Assembly: GCA_037074705.1 (NCBI GenBank)
Contig: CM073591.1
Span: 184,475,432-184,539,431 of the forward strand
Source: Zhengitettix transpicula
Lineage: Eukaryota; Arthropoda; Insecta; Orthoptera; Tetrigidae
Direction of reading: 5' to 3'
Length of the DNA: 64,000 nucleotides
Positions 11,560-23,943 of this stretch are shown piece by piece (position 1 is the first letter of the stretch; each line of letters begins with the position of its first letter). The position numbers and the translations under genes are program-made. The notes under the pieces are model-generated. The model was not told the origin of the DNA. It did no database searches and saw only the letters and a list, made by a program, of their open reading frames with translations.

Positions 11560-12590
11560 GTTTTTATAATATATTGTAATGCTAATTAAACAGGCCATTA
11601 ATTGTTTTAACATAATTAAATTGTTAGCGGTACGAATGCGTAAAGGCGACAATGAAGGTGGGTTTTTCCTTTGTTCAACAATGGAGACCACGCGCGCTAA
11701 AACTCTGTATTCACTTCGAGAAGATGAGTTGGCTGCGAGAAACTAGACAGTTCAGTTCACGTAAAAGTCTGATGATCTAAAAGTCTGGAATCGGCTACGA
11801 ATGGTGTCGCACGAGAGATGAAACAGTTAAAAGTCGACGGGGAGATATAATACATCTGGAGTTCACCTAGAGCAACGAACAGTAAAGTTTGCAGATATGA
11901 AGTACTAACGGCAAGATCCTGTATTTCTACATGAAAGCAAACAAAATTTTCACGGAGATATTGATTAAATAATTTGCACACGGTGAAGCAAATGGTTACT
12001 TCACGTTGATTGAACTATTATCGCATAGAGGGGACCAACAACCACTAGCAGACCAAAGGGGGCGGCTCATCCGAGCTTCCAGATAGCAGAGGACGAGTAT
12101 TTTAATCGTGTGTATTAAAATTTTCAATGAAGTTTAGAGTCTGTGTAAAAATGGCCTTTTAGTGTGGTAGTTTTCAAGATACAAGAGAGAGATCTGATAC
12201 CAGACAGACTTTCCGTGAGTAACCAAAACTTTGATATAAATTTGTAAACAATAACTAAAAGGGTAAAGTCAGATTTCGTTCAGTTTTCTTTTCACTTATT
12301 TTCATATGGTTTTAGGTTAACTTTTATATTTGAATTCTTATTTGTCAGTTTATCCATTGATTTTGTTCTTATTATCAAACACTGAGATAAGAGATTCGAC
12401 GAATTTTATTGTAATGGTATAAGAATTGTATGTTCAAAAATGCCGCGAATTAATAAATGATAATTAAAGTATTTGTTTTAAATGGATGAAATTCAGCATG
12501 AGAAATAGGTTTTGTACATTCTAAAACTTATCAAAAATAACAAATTTATCTTAAGCTTAGTAAATGTTGTTAATTGATTCATTTAATTAA
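11560..12590 (+). repeat. 1-kb repeat, left copy (inverted partner at 43.7-44.7 kb)
   Basis: It aligns along its whole length, in reverse orientation, with 43680-44700. Shared landmarks in order are AATTAAACAGG, GGTACGAATGCGTAAAGGCG, AACAATGGAGACC, AAAAGTCGACGGGGAGATA, CAGATAGCAGAGGACGAGTA, GAGAGAGATCTGATAC and TTAATTGATTCAT. No long frame is conserved between copies. The superfamily is not identified. A Helitron starts about 25 bp after its right end. Confidence 0.75.
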
Positions 12591-12615
12591 AGCCGTCCAG
12601 TTGTTTATTACAATA

Positions 12616-15600
12616 CTAGCTGGGTGACCGGCGTTGTCCGAGATGTCATTTATCTATAATGCCCAATATGTCTCCAATTTCGGTTGCTTTTGTGCTATTT
12701 TTATGTAACGCTCCTCGACCCTATCCCTAAATGTGCACCCTCCGATGCCGAAGGAGGTTGAACTCATTGACATAATATATCGGCCGTTTATACATGTTAG
12801 AAGATGACCCCCCCCCCAACAAATATGCGATAATCAAACAGTATTTATTCCACTCAAAAAAGACCGATTACATTGTCTGGAAATTTCTACCCCCGCCCAC
12901 CACCTCCCAAACCCGTCGCGTTACCAAGATTGTCCCAATTCGACTCGGCGACATTCATAGTTTCTGAATTGATTCGAATCTCGATTGTTTTAGCGTTATT
13001 TTTATTTAACGTAAATCCACCCCAACCGCTAACCTTGCTCCCCTCACAGGGGTTGAAATTGTACACAAACAACATCGGTAAAAATACTATCAAAGTCATT
13101 AACCCCGGGAAATAATTATTTAACGCAAATATCGACCGTTTAAAATGTTTGAAAATTTCCTCCCCCGCCCAACTCCTCCATCTCTACGCGTACTTCCCTA
13201 CCATGCCGTAAGGTGTTGAAATTATACTCAATTGGTAGAAATACTATCAATGACATTGACAGCGTAAAATATTTATTTCACGCAAATATCGGCCATTATA
13301 CATTTCTGAAAATTTATACTCCCGCCCAGGACCTACCACCCCCAGTCACTTTCCCAATGGTTGTGATAAATAACCTCAGTGACATCCATAACTTGAATTT
13401 GACTCCAATCTGGGATTTATTTTCTTGTAACGCCCCTCAAACCCCCACTCCAAAGTGTGACCTTTCACGTCCTTAAGAGATTTAAATTAAAAACAGAATC
13501 GGTAGAAATATTATCAGTACATTGACCTCGATAAATATTCATTCCTTTCAAAAATGGACCGTTAAACATGTTTTAAAATTAACACTCCCGCCAACCCTTC
13601 CTTGGGGGAGTTAAACGATGAGTTGAATGTAATAATTAAACTCATTGACATACATGACCGTGGTTCGACTCTAATTTCGATTGTTTTTGCATCATTATAT
13701 TGTAATTACACTCCACCACCACCCTTAAGGGAAGCTCCATTCCCAATCCCAAAAAGGGTTGAAATTATACGCGGAGAAAATGTAGAGAAATTTTATTAAT
13801 TAAATTGATCCAGAAATATATTTAATAACGACCGGTCAACATTTTTTTAAAAATTCACCTAACTCCTCCCACCTCAGCCCACCCCTCACGCGTTGTCCAT
13901 AATGTCATAAATAAATTCAGCGACATCCTTCGATTTGACTCGTTTTTTTCTTGTCAGTCCCCTCTACCCCCATGCATCGCCCTCATGCCGAAAGAGGGGT
14001 TCAATTTTTACACATACAACTTGGGTAGAATTACTTTAAATCTAATTAACCCTAAAATATTATTCACCTCTAATATCGGTCGTGATTTCATGTTTCAATA
14101 TTTCCACTCCCGTCAAACACCACTCCTCGGGAATTAAATGACAAATTAAATGTCATAATTAATCTCAGTGACATTCATAACCCTGTATTTGACTCAAATC
14201 TCGGTTTTATTCGCGTTATTTATTTTTAACGCCCGTTGCTCCTCACCCGTAATGTGAGCACCCTCTCAATCCCAAAAGGGATTCAAATTAAACTCAGAGA
14301 ACGTGTAGTGAAATTTTAATAATCTCATTGTTTCAGAAATATATGTAATCGTCGCAAAATTCAACCGCTTAACTTACTTTAAAATTTATATTCCCCACTC
14401 ACCTCCACCCAACCCCTCCAACCCCAGTCCAGCCCAAACCCGCGCATTTCTCAAATTGTCATAAACGAACTCAGCGACATTAAGTACGTTCGACTTACTC
14501 GAATGTTGGTTGTTTTCGAGATATTTTCTTGTAACACAAGTCCACCCCGCCCCCTAAGCGTTCTGCACCCTCATGTCGCAAGAGGTTGAAATTCTATTGA
14601 CATAAAATGGGTAAAATACTATAAATTGAATTAACCCTGAAAAAAAATTATTTTCCGCAAATATAGACCTTTTAACACGTTTGAAAATTTCGAACCCCAT
14701 CCTCTTCCGCCCCTGGGGGTTAAATGGCCAAATTAAATCATAATTACACTCTGCGACATCCAAAAACCTGTGTTTGACTGTAAATTTGGTTTTATTCGCG
14801 TTATTTAATTGTAATGCCCGTCCTCCCTTACCCTTAAGAGTGCTCCTTTCTCTTGCTGTAAGGGTTTGAAACTATACTCAGATAACATCAGTTAAAACAC
14901 TATCTATCTCTTCGATCCCAAAAATGTTTATCTGCCTAAATATCTGCTGTTTTAGAATGTTTGAATGTTTCTAGCTCCTCTCGTAAGTGTGCTTCCCTCT
15001 AATGCCGAAAAAGGTTAAATTTTACAAACAACATCGGTAGATATATTGTCAATGTTACTGACCTCGACAAATAATTATTTAATGCAAATATCGACCGTTT
15101 AACAAGTTAGAAATATTCCACCCCCGTCCACCCCAACCCTTGGGGTTAAAAGGCCAATTTAATGTCATAATTGAAACGGCGACATTCATTACCTTTGGTT
15201 TGACTCCAATTTCGGTTGTATTCGCATTATTTTCTTGTAATACCCCTCCACCCCTAACCCTACGGTGATCCTTTCCCATTCCGTAACAGGTTGAAATTTT
15301 ACTGACATACATTGGTACAAACATTATTAATCACTTTTTCTCCGAAAATATTTATCCTACTCAAATATCAGCCGTGTTAGCATGTTTGAAAGATATCCAC
15401 CCCATCTACTCCTGCTTGAGGCACTGAACAACAACTTGAATATCACAATTAAACTCACTGACAACAATAACCCTGGATTTGAGTCCAATCTCGATTGTGT
15501 TTGAACTATTTTTATATAAATCTACTCCACCCCCACCCTTAAGGGTGCTCGTCCCAAACCACGAAAGAGGTTAATATTAAATATATGGAACATTTATAGA

Positions 15601-16960
15601 CATTTTATAAAAATCAGTGAACCAGAAAAATATTTATTCGACGCAAATATCGACTGCTTATTATTATTTCAACCCCCGTCCACCAGTGCTCCTGGGGGTT
15701 AAAACACCAATTGATTGTCTTAATTAAACTCAGCGCCATCCATAATCATTGATTTGACTCTAATATTGGTTGTATTCGCAATATTTTCTTGTAACTCCCG
15801 TCCAACCCCATCCTTAAGGCCCTCCCAAGCCCAAAAGAGTTTGAAATTATACACGGAGAACATGTAGAGAAATTTAAAGAATCACACTGTTCCGGAACGT
15901 TTGAAAATTTCTACCCTCGCCCACCACGGCTAGACCCTCCCACTTCCGCCCTATCCCACACGTTGCTCAGGTTGTCATAAATAAACACTGCGACATGCAT
16001 TTCCTTGGATTTTACTTCAATCTCGTTTGTTTTTGCATTATTTTATTGTAACTACCCTCTACCCCCACCCGTAGGCGTCCTCCCCTCTCATACTGAAAGG
16101 AGTAGAAATTATACACAAGCATCACCAGTAGAAATACTATCATTGCCATTAACGCCTGCCGAATATTAATTCCACACGATCACCAACCGGTTAACATGTT
16201 TGAAAATATATAACCCCGCCAAGCCCTCGTTGGGAATGTTAAACAGTAAGTCGAATGTCATAATTAAACTCATTGATATCCTTATCCTTTAATTTGACTC
16301 TAATCTCGGCTGTATTCGCGTTATTTTCTAGTAACGCCCGTTCACCCTTACCCTTTAGGGCGCATCCCTCCCAAGCCCGAAGTGGGTTGAAATTAAACAC
16401 GGAGAACATGTAGGGAAATTTTATGAATATCATTGTTCCAGAAATATATTTATTCGATGCAAAATTCGGACGGCTAACTTATTTTACCCTCCGCCCAACC
16501 CCTCCTACGCCATCGTACAACTGCGCGTAGCTCATATTGTCATAAATGAACTCAGCGACATCCATTACCTTTGATTTGACTCGAATCTCGATATTTTTAG
16601 CGTTATTTACTTGTAACCCCCCTCCAACGCCACCCCTTAATGTGCTCAACCCTCGTGCCACAAGGGGTTAAAATTAATAAAAATCACATGGGTAGAAATA
16701 CTATAAATCGAATTAACCCTGAAAAATATTTATGCAACGCAAATATCGGACATTTTAGCATGTTTGAAGGTTTCCACCACCGTCCACCCATGCTCCTGGG
16801 GGTGGTAGGCATGTTACACCCGCACAGTGTTTGTTTCCCTCTCGCAAAGAACACGTGGACGAACTTTGGTGAAATTGCTTCGAGGGTGTAGATTTGTAAG
16901 CGGAACATACCCACATGTATACACACATGCATACCCTATAAGGCAATTTTATATAATAGA
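12616..16960 (-). mobile_element. Long non-autonomous Helitron, modular, old copy
   Basis: The left end reads CTAGCTGGGTGACCGGCG, the reverse complement of a Helitron 3' terminus (hairpin, then CTAG, then T). The right end is a run of CATAC repeats followed by ATATAATAGA, the reverse complement of a TCT...TATAT 5' end. The interior is about a dozen diverged modules. Each holds a CAGCGACAT box, GATTTGACTC, CTCGGTTGTTTTCGCGTTATTTT, a C-rich stretch, a box near GGTAGAAATACTATCAA, CGCAAATATCGGCCG and GAAAATTTCCACCCCCG. No Rep or helicase coding was seen, so mobility would need an autonomous partner. Confidence 0.7.
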
Positions 16961-17770
16961 AGCTATATCTATATATAGATAGATATACATACACTATTTA
17001 TAACAATTATTAAATTTGTAGATATATAATTTTTCCATCTGAAAATAAACTACTTGGTGGTTTTAGCAATCTGCAGTTGGTAGCATTGTATAAAATTAAT
17101 GCAAAACGCTGCCTTCAATAGAAAAATATCAATTTTGAACATTTAAGTATTGTTTTTATCATAATTCTATGAATCTTCCAGTGCGTATTGCAAGATATAA
17201 TTTGGCAACATATTGGTCCCTGATCCCGTGAAATATTCCACGTCAAAAGTCAAGTTATTTAAAAGAAATTTAATGCCATGGATTGTATAACCTTTGATAA
17301 TGAATTTTATTTATCACTCGATATGGTATTGGTAGATTTAATTATACTTATTATTCAATCAAAATTTTTTGCTCTGCTTCATTTTTCATAAATTGTATAT
17401 CTAGAACGTCGATCTCAAAAATGGAAAACAAATACTGCTATCCTAACCTCAAATTTTTGTTTCACGACACAAATTGCACGCAGTAGTTTGTTTACATTTA
17501 TACAAATTTATAGAAATACGTTGCGTAATGTACAATTAATTGTACTTTTAATTAAATTTAAATGTTCCTATTTCTGTAAATACCTTTGACTGATAGTGCA
17601 TTAATTGAATAACGACCATAAAAACTTTGGGAGTTCCGTACGTCATTTTGAATACTTTTATAGTTACAAACACATAATTCAGCAGACGTACGTTAGACAA
17701 ATCTTATTATCTTCTGAAATATTATACAGGATACAATAGTACGTTAAATTATGAAACTTTAAAATCTCGG
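16961..17770. other. Unassigned AT-rich DNA
   Basis: It begins with a short ATATAGAT repeat (about 16965-16992). No gene is seen. Part of 17330-17410 weakly resembles 17915-18000. Confidence 0.35.
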
Positions 17771-17779
17771 CCGACACAT

Positions 17780-18240
17780 ATTTGAATGTATTATAAGGCG
17801 CCATATTGGCTTTATTAAATATGGCGGCGTAATTAACTTTTCCAAATTAACTTTGGGCAAGCATGGTAAGTATTTCGTATTGTTTTTTATTACTATTCCA
17901 TTCGATGGAGTATTACTGGAAAAAGTTATACATTTTATTCAATCAAAATATTTCTGCTTTATTTCATTACGAAATACAGAACTATATTTTTATGATGCGT
18001 ATATGTCTTGCGAAATTATGACGTCATCGTCTCGCCCAGTAATTTAACACTAATTCGTAACTTATTTCAACTATAATTATTTCTACGTTTATTCTAGGGG
18101 TTTCTCACCCCCACAGTAACGGTTCTCGGTTTTGGCAGAATATATATACCAATTTTCGTTGAATTCTGTCCACGCAATAATATTTGTGTAAGGAACATAC
18201 AAACAAATATACAAACAAACGCTCTGCTTTATTTATTAGA
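17780..18240 (-). mobile_element. Fragment with a Helitron-like 5' end, second family
   Basis: On the minus strand the sequence starts TCTAATAAATAAAGC followed by TTTGTTTGTATATTTGTTTG and GTTCCTTACAC, the terminal pattern of the larger Helitrons, and is flanked by A and T as an A^T insertion would be. Inward it has a GGGGGTGAGAAACCCC block. No matching CTAG 3' end was found to the left, so limits and completeness are uncertain. 17795-17830 holds a small palindrome, GCCATAT and ATATGGC. Confidence 0.4.
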
Positions 18241-19605
18241 TTTTCTTATTACAGCATGACACCCTCTCTATATCATTTTACATAAATTAAACAAATGTAT
18301 TGACAATGCTATGGTAGTGAGGATAAATAAATTATTAAACGCAGATAGTAAAAACAGGGAAATTGGGGAAAATATGACGGATTTAGGCAGTGTAAAATAA
18401 GAAGTTACGGTACACTCTGTAATATTTCTAATATTTGTGAACAGTCTCAAATATAAACTTGGGAGTCAGACTTTTGAGGACGACTCCGTCATATACAGAA
18501 AGATAAAGAACGAAGACATTATGGAATGAAGACGTATTACAAAACGTCCTCGGTAAGGTTTATGAGAAGTAAATCTAATTGCGTTAAGCTGCAATAATTT
18601 AGGAACTTTTTCAAACAATGCTCTTGCATTTGCAGAGGTGAGTTTTAGGACAACATAATGATGAATTTGAAAAAAGGGAAATTCAAAATTATTAGTGACG
18701 ATGTGCTTAACTTTAGTTCGGCCAATTTTGGAATCTAAATTCTAGTTAATATAATCGTTGCAGAAAATATAGAAAAAGGCGAAAATGTATTTGAGTCATG
18801 GAATCACGTAATAGAGAAGCAATTAGGATGTAAATTAGTATCTCAAAGGAGGGAGAGAGCATGGCTGCATAACGTGATCGAAGCCAATACAAAGTACAGG
18901 AAAGGATATTAACATGAAATTCTAAAACATTGTTATAAGCAGTAAAAATAAAACGTGGGAATTAAAACAGCTACGTAGAAATTTTTTATTCTTGAATAAA
19001 CAATCGAAATAATTTGCCTACAGTAGTAGGAAGTGTTGTGGTTTCCTTCCATAAGTGAAAATGTGTAAAATGATTATAAATAATGCGGAGTACAGTATTA
19101 ACCAGAAAACAGCGTCACTTTACAGGTATACATTGTTAATTCATCATAATATTTCACTTATTTAGGTAGTAACTTTATGTATCTCCCATTCGACTATTAT
19201 TTGTACATAAATAGTTTTAGTAGAACATTGAATAGTTAGTATATTCCTTATATTTTTACTGATACACATAAAAAATTATCCAGTTTTAAGAAGTTACTGT
19301 TGAATCCTGGCATACGATCGATATTTTGCCACGGGTTACTCCGAAGTGCATTGATATGTTTGACGCGTCCTGGTACTGGTCCCGCCAGAGGCATTACACG
19401 TCCACAATTTCCAATTATCCGTCGACAAGTATGCCAATCAAGCACGCTTATTCCTCAGTGTCCCAGATTTGTGAACCTTGACTAAATTTAAAAGATCGGT
19501 CGTCCTTTACGTTAGTCTGAGAAACGTCGTTTGGCGGGAACCACGCATTTTGTATTTCCTCCCAAAGTAATATTCTGTAAAAAATGTAGAAGGAAATCCT
19601 TAACT
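18241..19605. other. Unassigned DNA
   Basis: No supported gene. An ATG-less plus frame at about 18736-18912 gives a protein-like peptide (includes ESWNHVIEKQLG) without a known domain. 19300-19490 is GC-richer and open on both strands but unrecognised. Confidence 0.3.
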
Positions 19606-20146
19606 ACGTTGAGGGTAATCCACATGGTGGAAACTTCCCTTCACAGTATAGGAAGGGATTTGAAAGGTGGATGAGTAAGAGTAGAGGTAGGTATGCAAGG
19701 GGTAACTAGGGACCCCAGGATATAGTTTAAGGATCCTACCCGGTATTCGCCTAAATGTAATGCCGGACAAACACTAGAAAACCTACATCAGGTAGGTTGG
19801 ACATTGGGTACTTGTCCTACGCCCTTCCGATAGCGGGAGAGAAGTTTGATGTGGGGACGCAGCATTTCTTTCTCCGTGCCTCGACCAGTTTAGGAGGCAG
19901 CTGGCCGACTCTTCCAATGGGAGCAGAGAACAACTCTCACCGTATGCCCAAGGTCTGTGACCCCAGAACATACACACAGGCCAAGGTGCCCCGACTTGTG
20001 GGAACCTTAGTTCAAAAACGGACAGAGGAAAAGGCATCCCCAAAGGTAGCCCCCTCCGTCTTTCCTAAAAGGTTCTGTATGCGAGAGAACTTCCCTCGCA
20101 GGTTTTTCCTGCAAAAGAATAGCCCTCGCAGACAGGTGCACTAATT
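19606..20146 (-). mobile_element. SINE-like retroposon, near full length
   Basis: The tail end lies on the left (reverse of GTGGATTACCCTCAACG) and the 5' end on the right. The 5' end consists of paired modules in which TGCGAG and CTCGCA face each other (about 20090-20136). It carries all family blocks, including GACGCAGCATTTC, GGAGGCAGCTGGCCGAC and GCCCAAGGTCTGTGACCCC. Open frames over it on both strands are by-products of the GC-rich body, since other copies break them at different places. Confidence 0.7.
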
Positions 20147-21102
20147 TTTGAAAGTTTCAAATGATTATATATTTAACATTCTTTTGCTATGCCTGAAAGA
20201 AAATCTTTTATCTCCATTTGCCTATGAGAGAACATTAATTACTGTAGTCAAATTTCACTTATGAGAAGCGAATGGTGAGATGAATTAGAAACTCTAGGTC
20301 TTTGTGCTCAAATGAGTTCTTAATTACACTTTAACTTATACTTAATTAGTTTGTGTCTCGGTATCTAAACTTCTGAATTCTGTTCATCTTTAAGGGATAT
20401 GACATATGTCGGTGTTATCGTTCTATTAATTCCGACATTCCACAAAACAATTTTCTGTTCAGCTTCAGATAGACAAATATTTAATTCGTATTAAATTTAA
20501 GTAAGCAAGTACGATATTAACGAATTATAGACACTACCGAAGATCATATTATTAATAATGTGAATACGTAATGTTTTTATTTAATACTTAATGATTTTAT
20601 TGCTAACATTTTCGCAGAAAACAGTATTGGGGAAATTAATTGCCATACTGTTTTCCTATTAATTACAGATATCTGTTGATTACCGTGGAAATATTAAATT
20701 ATTTTATCAGACCATTTTCAAGTATTTCATTAAAAACTTTTGGCTTTGTTTTGTGTTGAAGTATAACATTCAGTATAATGTAACAGTCATATTATTTATT
20801 TGAAATACGAACAAAATTTCAGGATTCAAGAGCATTTATTTCGGTATTTGATTTCCAGATGTACTCTTAGCAATGTGCAACTAATATAGTATTTTCCTGC
20901 GCTTTTAATATTGACTTCTTCCGTTAGTTTACAAATATTTTTCAATATATTCTTCAGCTCTTCGGATAGCGAAATAATGTGTAATTCTATCAAAAAGATG
21001 AAACTGTAACGCTATTAGTCGGTCGCTGCTTGCTAGGCGGGATACGCCATCTGCAGTGAATTATTGTGGTTTCAGTGAAATTTCTGTGTCGTTTAGAATC
21101 TA
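20147..21102. other. Unassigned AT-rich DNA
   Basis: Nothing recognised apart from a slightly GC-richer stretch at 21000-21080 next to the Helitron end. Confidence 0.4.
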
Positions 21103-21649
21103 CTAGCTGGGTGCCCGGCGTTGCCCGAGATGTCATTTATCTATCATAAGACTCCATTTTTGGTTACTTTTGCGCTAATTTTAAGTAAAGCTCCTCGAAC
21201 CCTATCCGTAAATGTGCTCACCTCCCATGCCGAAGGGGGATGAAGTCATTGACTAAATATATCGGCCGTTTTTACATGTTAGAAATTGACCACCCCCACA
21301 AATATGCGATAATGAAAAAGAATGTATTCCACGCAAAAATCGGCCGATTACATTGTCTGAAAATTTATTCCCCCGCCCACCACCTCCCAAACCCGTCGCG
21401 TTACCCAGGTTGTCACAATTAGATTCAGCGACATTCATAGTCTTGGAATTGATTCGATTCTCGGTTGTTTTTGCGGGATTTTATTTAACGTACATCCACC
21501 CCACCCCTAAGCTTGCTCCCCTCACAGGGGTTAAATTATACACAAACAACATCGGTATAAATACTATCAAAGTAATTAACCCCAGGAAATAATTATCGCA
21601 AATATCGACTGTTTAACATGTTTGAAATTTTTCATCCCCGACCACTCCC

Positions 21650-22620
21650 GCTTCGGGGACTTAAACGGTCAAGTTTAATGTCATAATTAAACTCAGTGAC
21701 AATCCTGATAGTTTCTTTATTATTTTTATCTAATGCTTCTTCCACGCCAACCCTTAAAGAAGCACCCTATCGAGTCCGAAAGGGGTTTAAATTATACACA
21801 GAGAACATGTAGGGAAATTTTATCAATCTAATTCATCCCGAAATATATTTAATTGACGCAAAAAACAGCCGGTCAACTCATTCCAACCGAGCCGATACCC
21901 GCGCGTTGTCCAGATTGTCATAAATAAATTCAGCGACATCCATTACCTTCGATTTGACTCGAATCTCAGTTGTTTTCCCGTTTTTTCAAGGAAATTAATT
22001 AAACTCAGTGACAATCCCGATAGTTTCTGGTTTCTTTTTATGTAATGCTACTTCACGGCCACCCTTAAGGGTGCACCCTTATGAGTCCGAAAGGGGTTGA
22101 AATTATACACACAGAACATGTAGGGAAATTTTATTAATCTAATTCATCCCGAAATATATTTAATTGACGCAAAAAACAGCCGGTCAACTCATCCCAACCG
22201 AGCCGATACCCGCGCGTTGTCCAGATTGTCATAAATAAATTCAGCGACATCCATTACCTTCGATTTGACTCGAATCTCAGTTGTTTTCCCGTTATTTTCA
22301 AGGAAATTAATTAAACTCAGTGACAATCCCGATAGTTTCTGGTTTCTTTTTATGTAATGCTACTTCACGGCCACCCTTAAGGGTGCACCCTTATGAGTCC
22401 GAAAGGGGTTGAAATTATACACAGAGAACATGTAGGGAAATTTTATTAATCTAATTCATCCCGAAATATATTTAATTGACGCAAAAAACAGCCGGTTAAC
22501 TCATCCCAACCGAGCCGATACCCGCGCGTTGTCCAGATTGTCATAAATAAATTCAGCGACATCCATTACCTTCGATTTGACTCGAATCTCAGTTGTTTTC
22601 CCGTTATTTTCAAGGATATC
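21650..22620. repeat. About 312-bp tandem repeat inside the Helitron
   Basis: The box GAACATGTAGGGAAATTTTA recurs near 21803, 22113 and 22426. The intervening sequence (AACAGCCGGT, AACCGAGCCGATACCCGCGCG, CTTCACGGCCACCC) is almost identical between units, indicating recent unequal exchange or replication slippage. Confidence 0.85.
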
Positions 22621-23943
22621 CTCTCCAGCCCCACCCCTATCATGCCTACAAACAACATCGGTAGAAATACTATCAACGTCAATGGTCCCGGCATTTATTT
22701 ATTCCACGCTAATATCGATGATTTAACATGTTAGAAAATTTCCATCCCATCCACTCCCGCCCCTTGGGGCTAAATGGCCAATTTGATGCTATAATTGAAC
22801 TGGACGACATCCATAACCTTGGATTTGACTCCAATCTCGGTTGTATTCGCGTTATTTTATTGCAGCGTTCCTCCACCCAACACCTGAAAGTGCTCTACTG
22901 ATAATCCCGAACCGCTTCTGGGGGTGGTAGACGCGTCTCACCCCAACAGTCGGTAGAAACACTATCATAACCTGTGACCCCTAAAAATATTTATCCGACT
23001 GAAATATCGACTGTTTTAGCATGTTTAAATATTTCCACCCCAGTCCACCCCCGCTTCTGGGGGTGGTAGACGCGTCTCACCCCGACAGTGTTTGTTTCCC
23101 GGTCGCAAAGAACACGTGTACGAAATTTGGTGAAATTTTCTCCAGCAGTGTAGATTTGTATAACGAACATACAAATATACAAACATACATACATACATAC
23201 TCAGTTTTATTTATAAGAAGATTAAACGTCGTTATTAATGCAAACAACATCGGTTAAAATAGTATGAACTACACCACCCCTAAATCTGCTACTTTCCCGT
23301 GGTGGAAAGGGTTGAATTTTTAATCATATCACATCGGTAGAAACACTATCAATCTAGTTTACCCATAAACACATAACATTTTGACAGTTTTGGAATAATA
23401 GACAATTCTCACCCCCAGCCCTAAGCAAGCTCACCACTAAGTTCTAAAGGGATTTATATTTTCATCAACATCCGTTGAAATAGTATTCACGTAATTCTCC
23501 TCCAAGAACGCGCAAGAACTGACTATTTATCTTCCCTTCCAACCCCCACACTTTCGGGTTAAATGGGCAATTAAAAATATTTATCCGAAGTAAACTCACT
23601 GACATCCATAACCTTCGATTTGACTCCAAACGCGGTTGTATTCGCGTTATTTTTCTGTAAAGCATCTCCACCCCAAACCCTAAGGGTGCCCTTTTCCCAG
23701 GGCGTAGGAGATGAATATTATATTCAGATAACATCGGTAGAAACACAATCAATATCTTTGACCCCGAAAATATTTATCCAAATCTAATACCTGCTGTTTT
23801 AGCATGTTTAAGTATTTTAACCCCCGTCCACCCCCGCTTCTGGGGTTGGTAGACGCGTCTCACCCCGACAGTGTTGTTTTCCTGGCCGCAAAGAACACGT
23901 GTACAAAATTTGGTGAAATTTGATCCACCGGTATAGATTTGTA

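Noticed and set aside
19797..20144. 115-codon open frame across the SINE-like copy
   Set aside because: The same DNA in other copies is open in different frames and strands with stops at different places; the frame follows from GC-rich repeat sequence, not coding.
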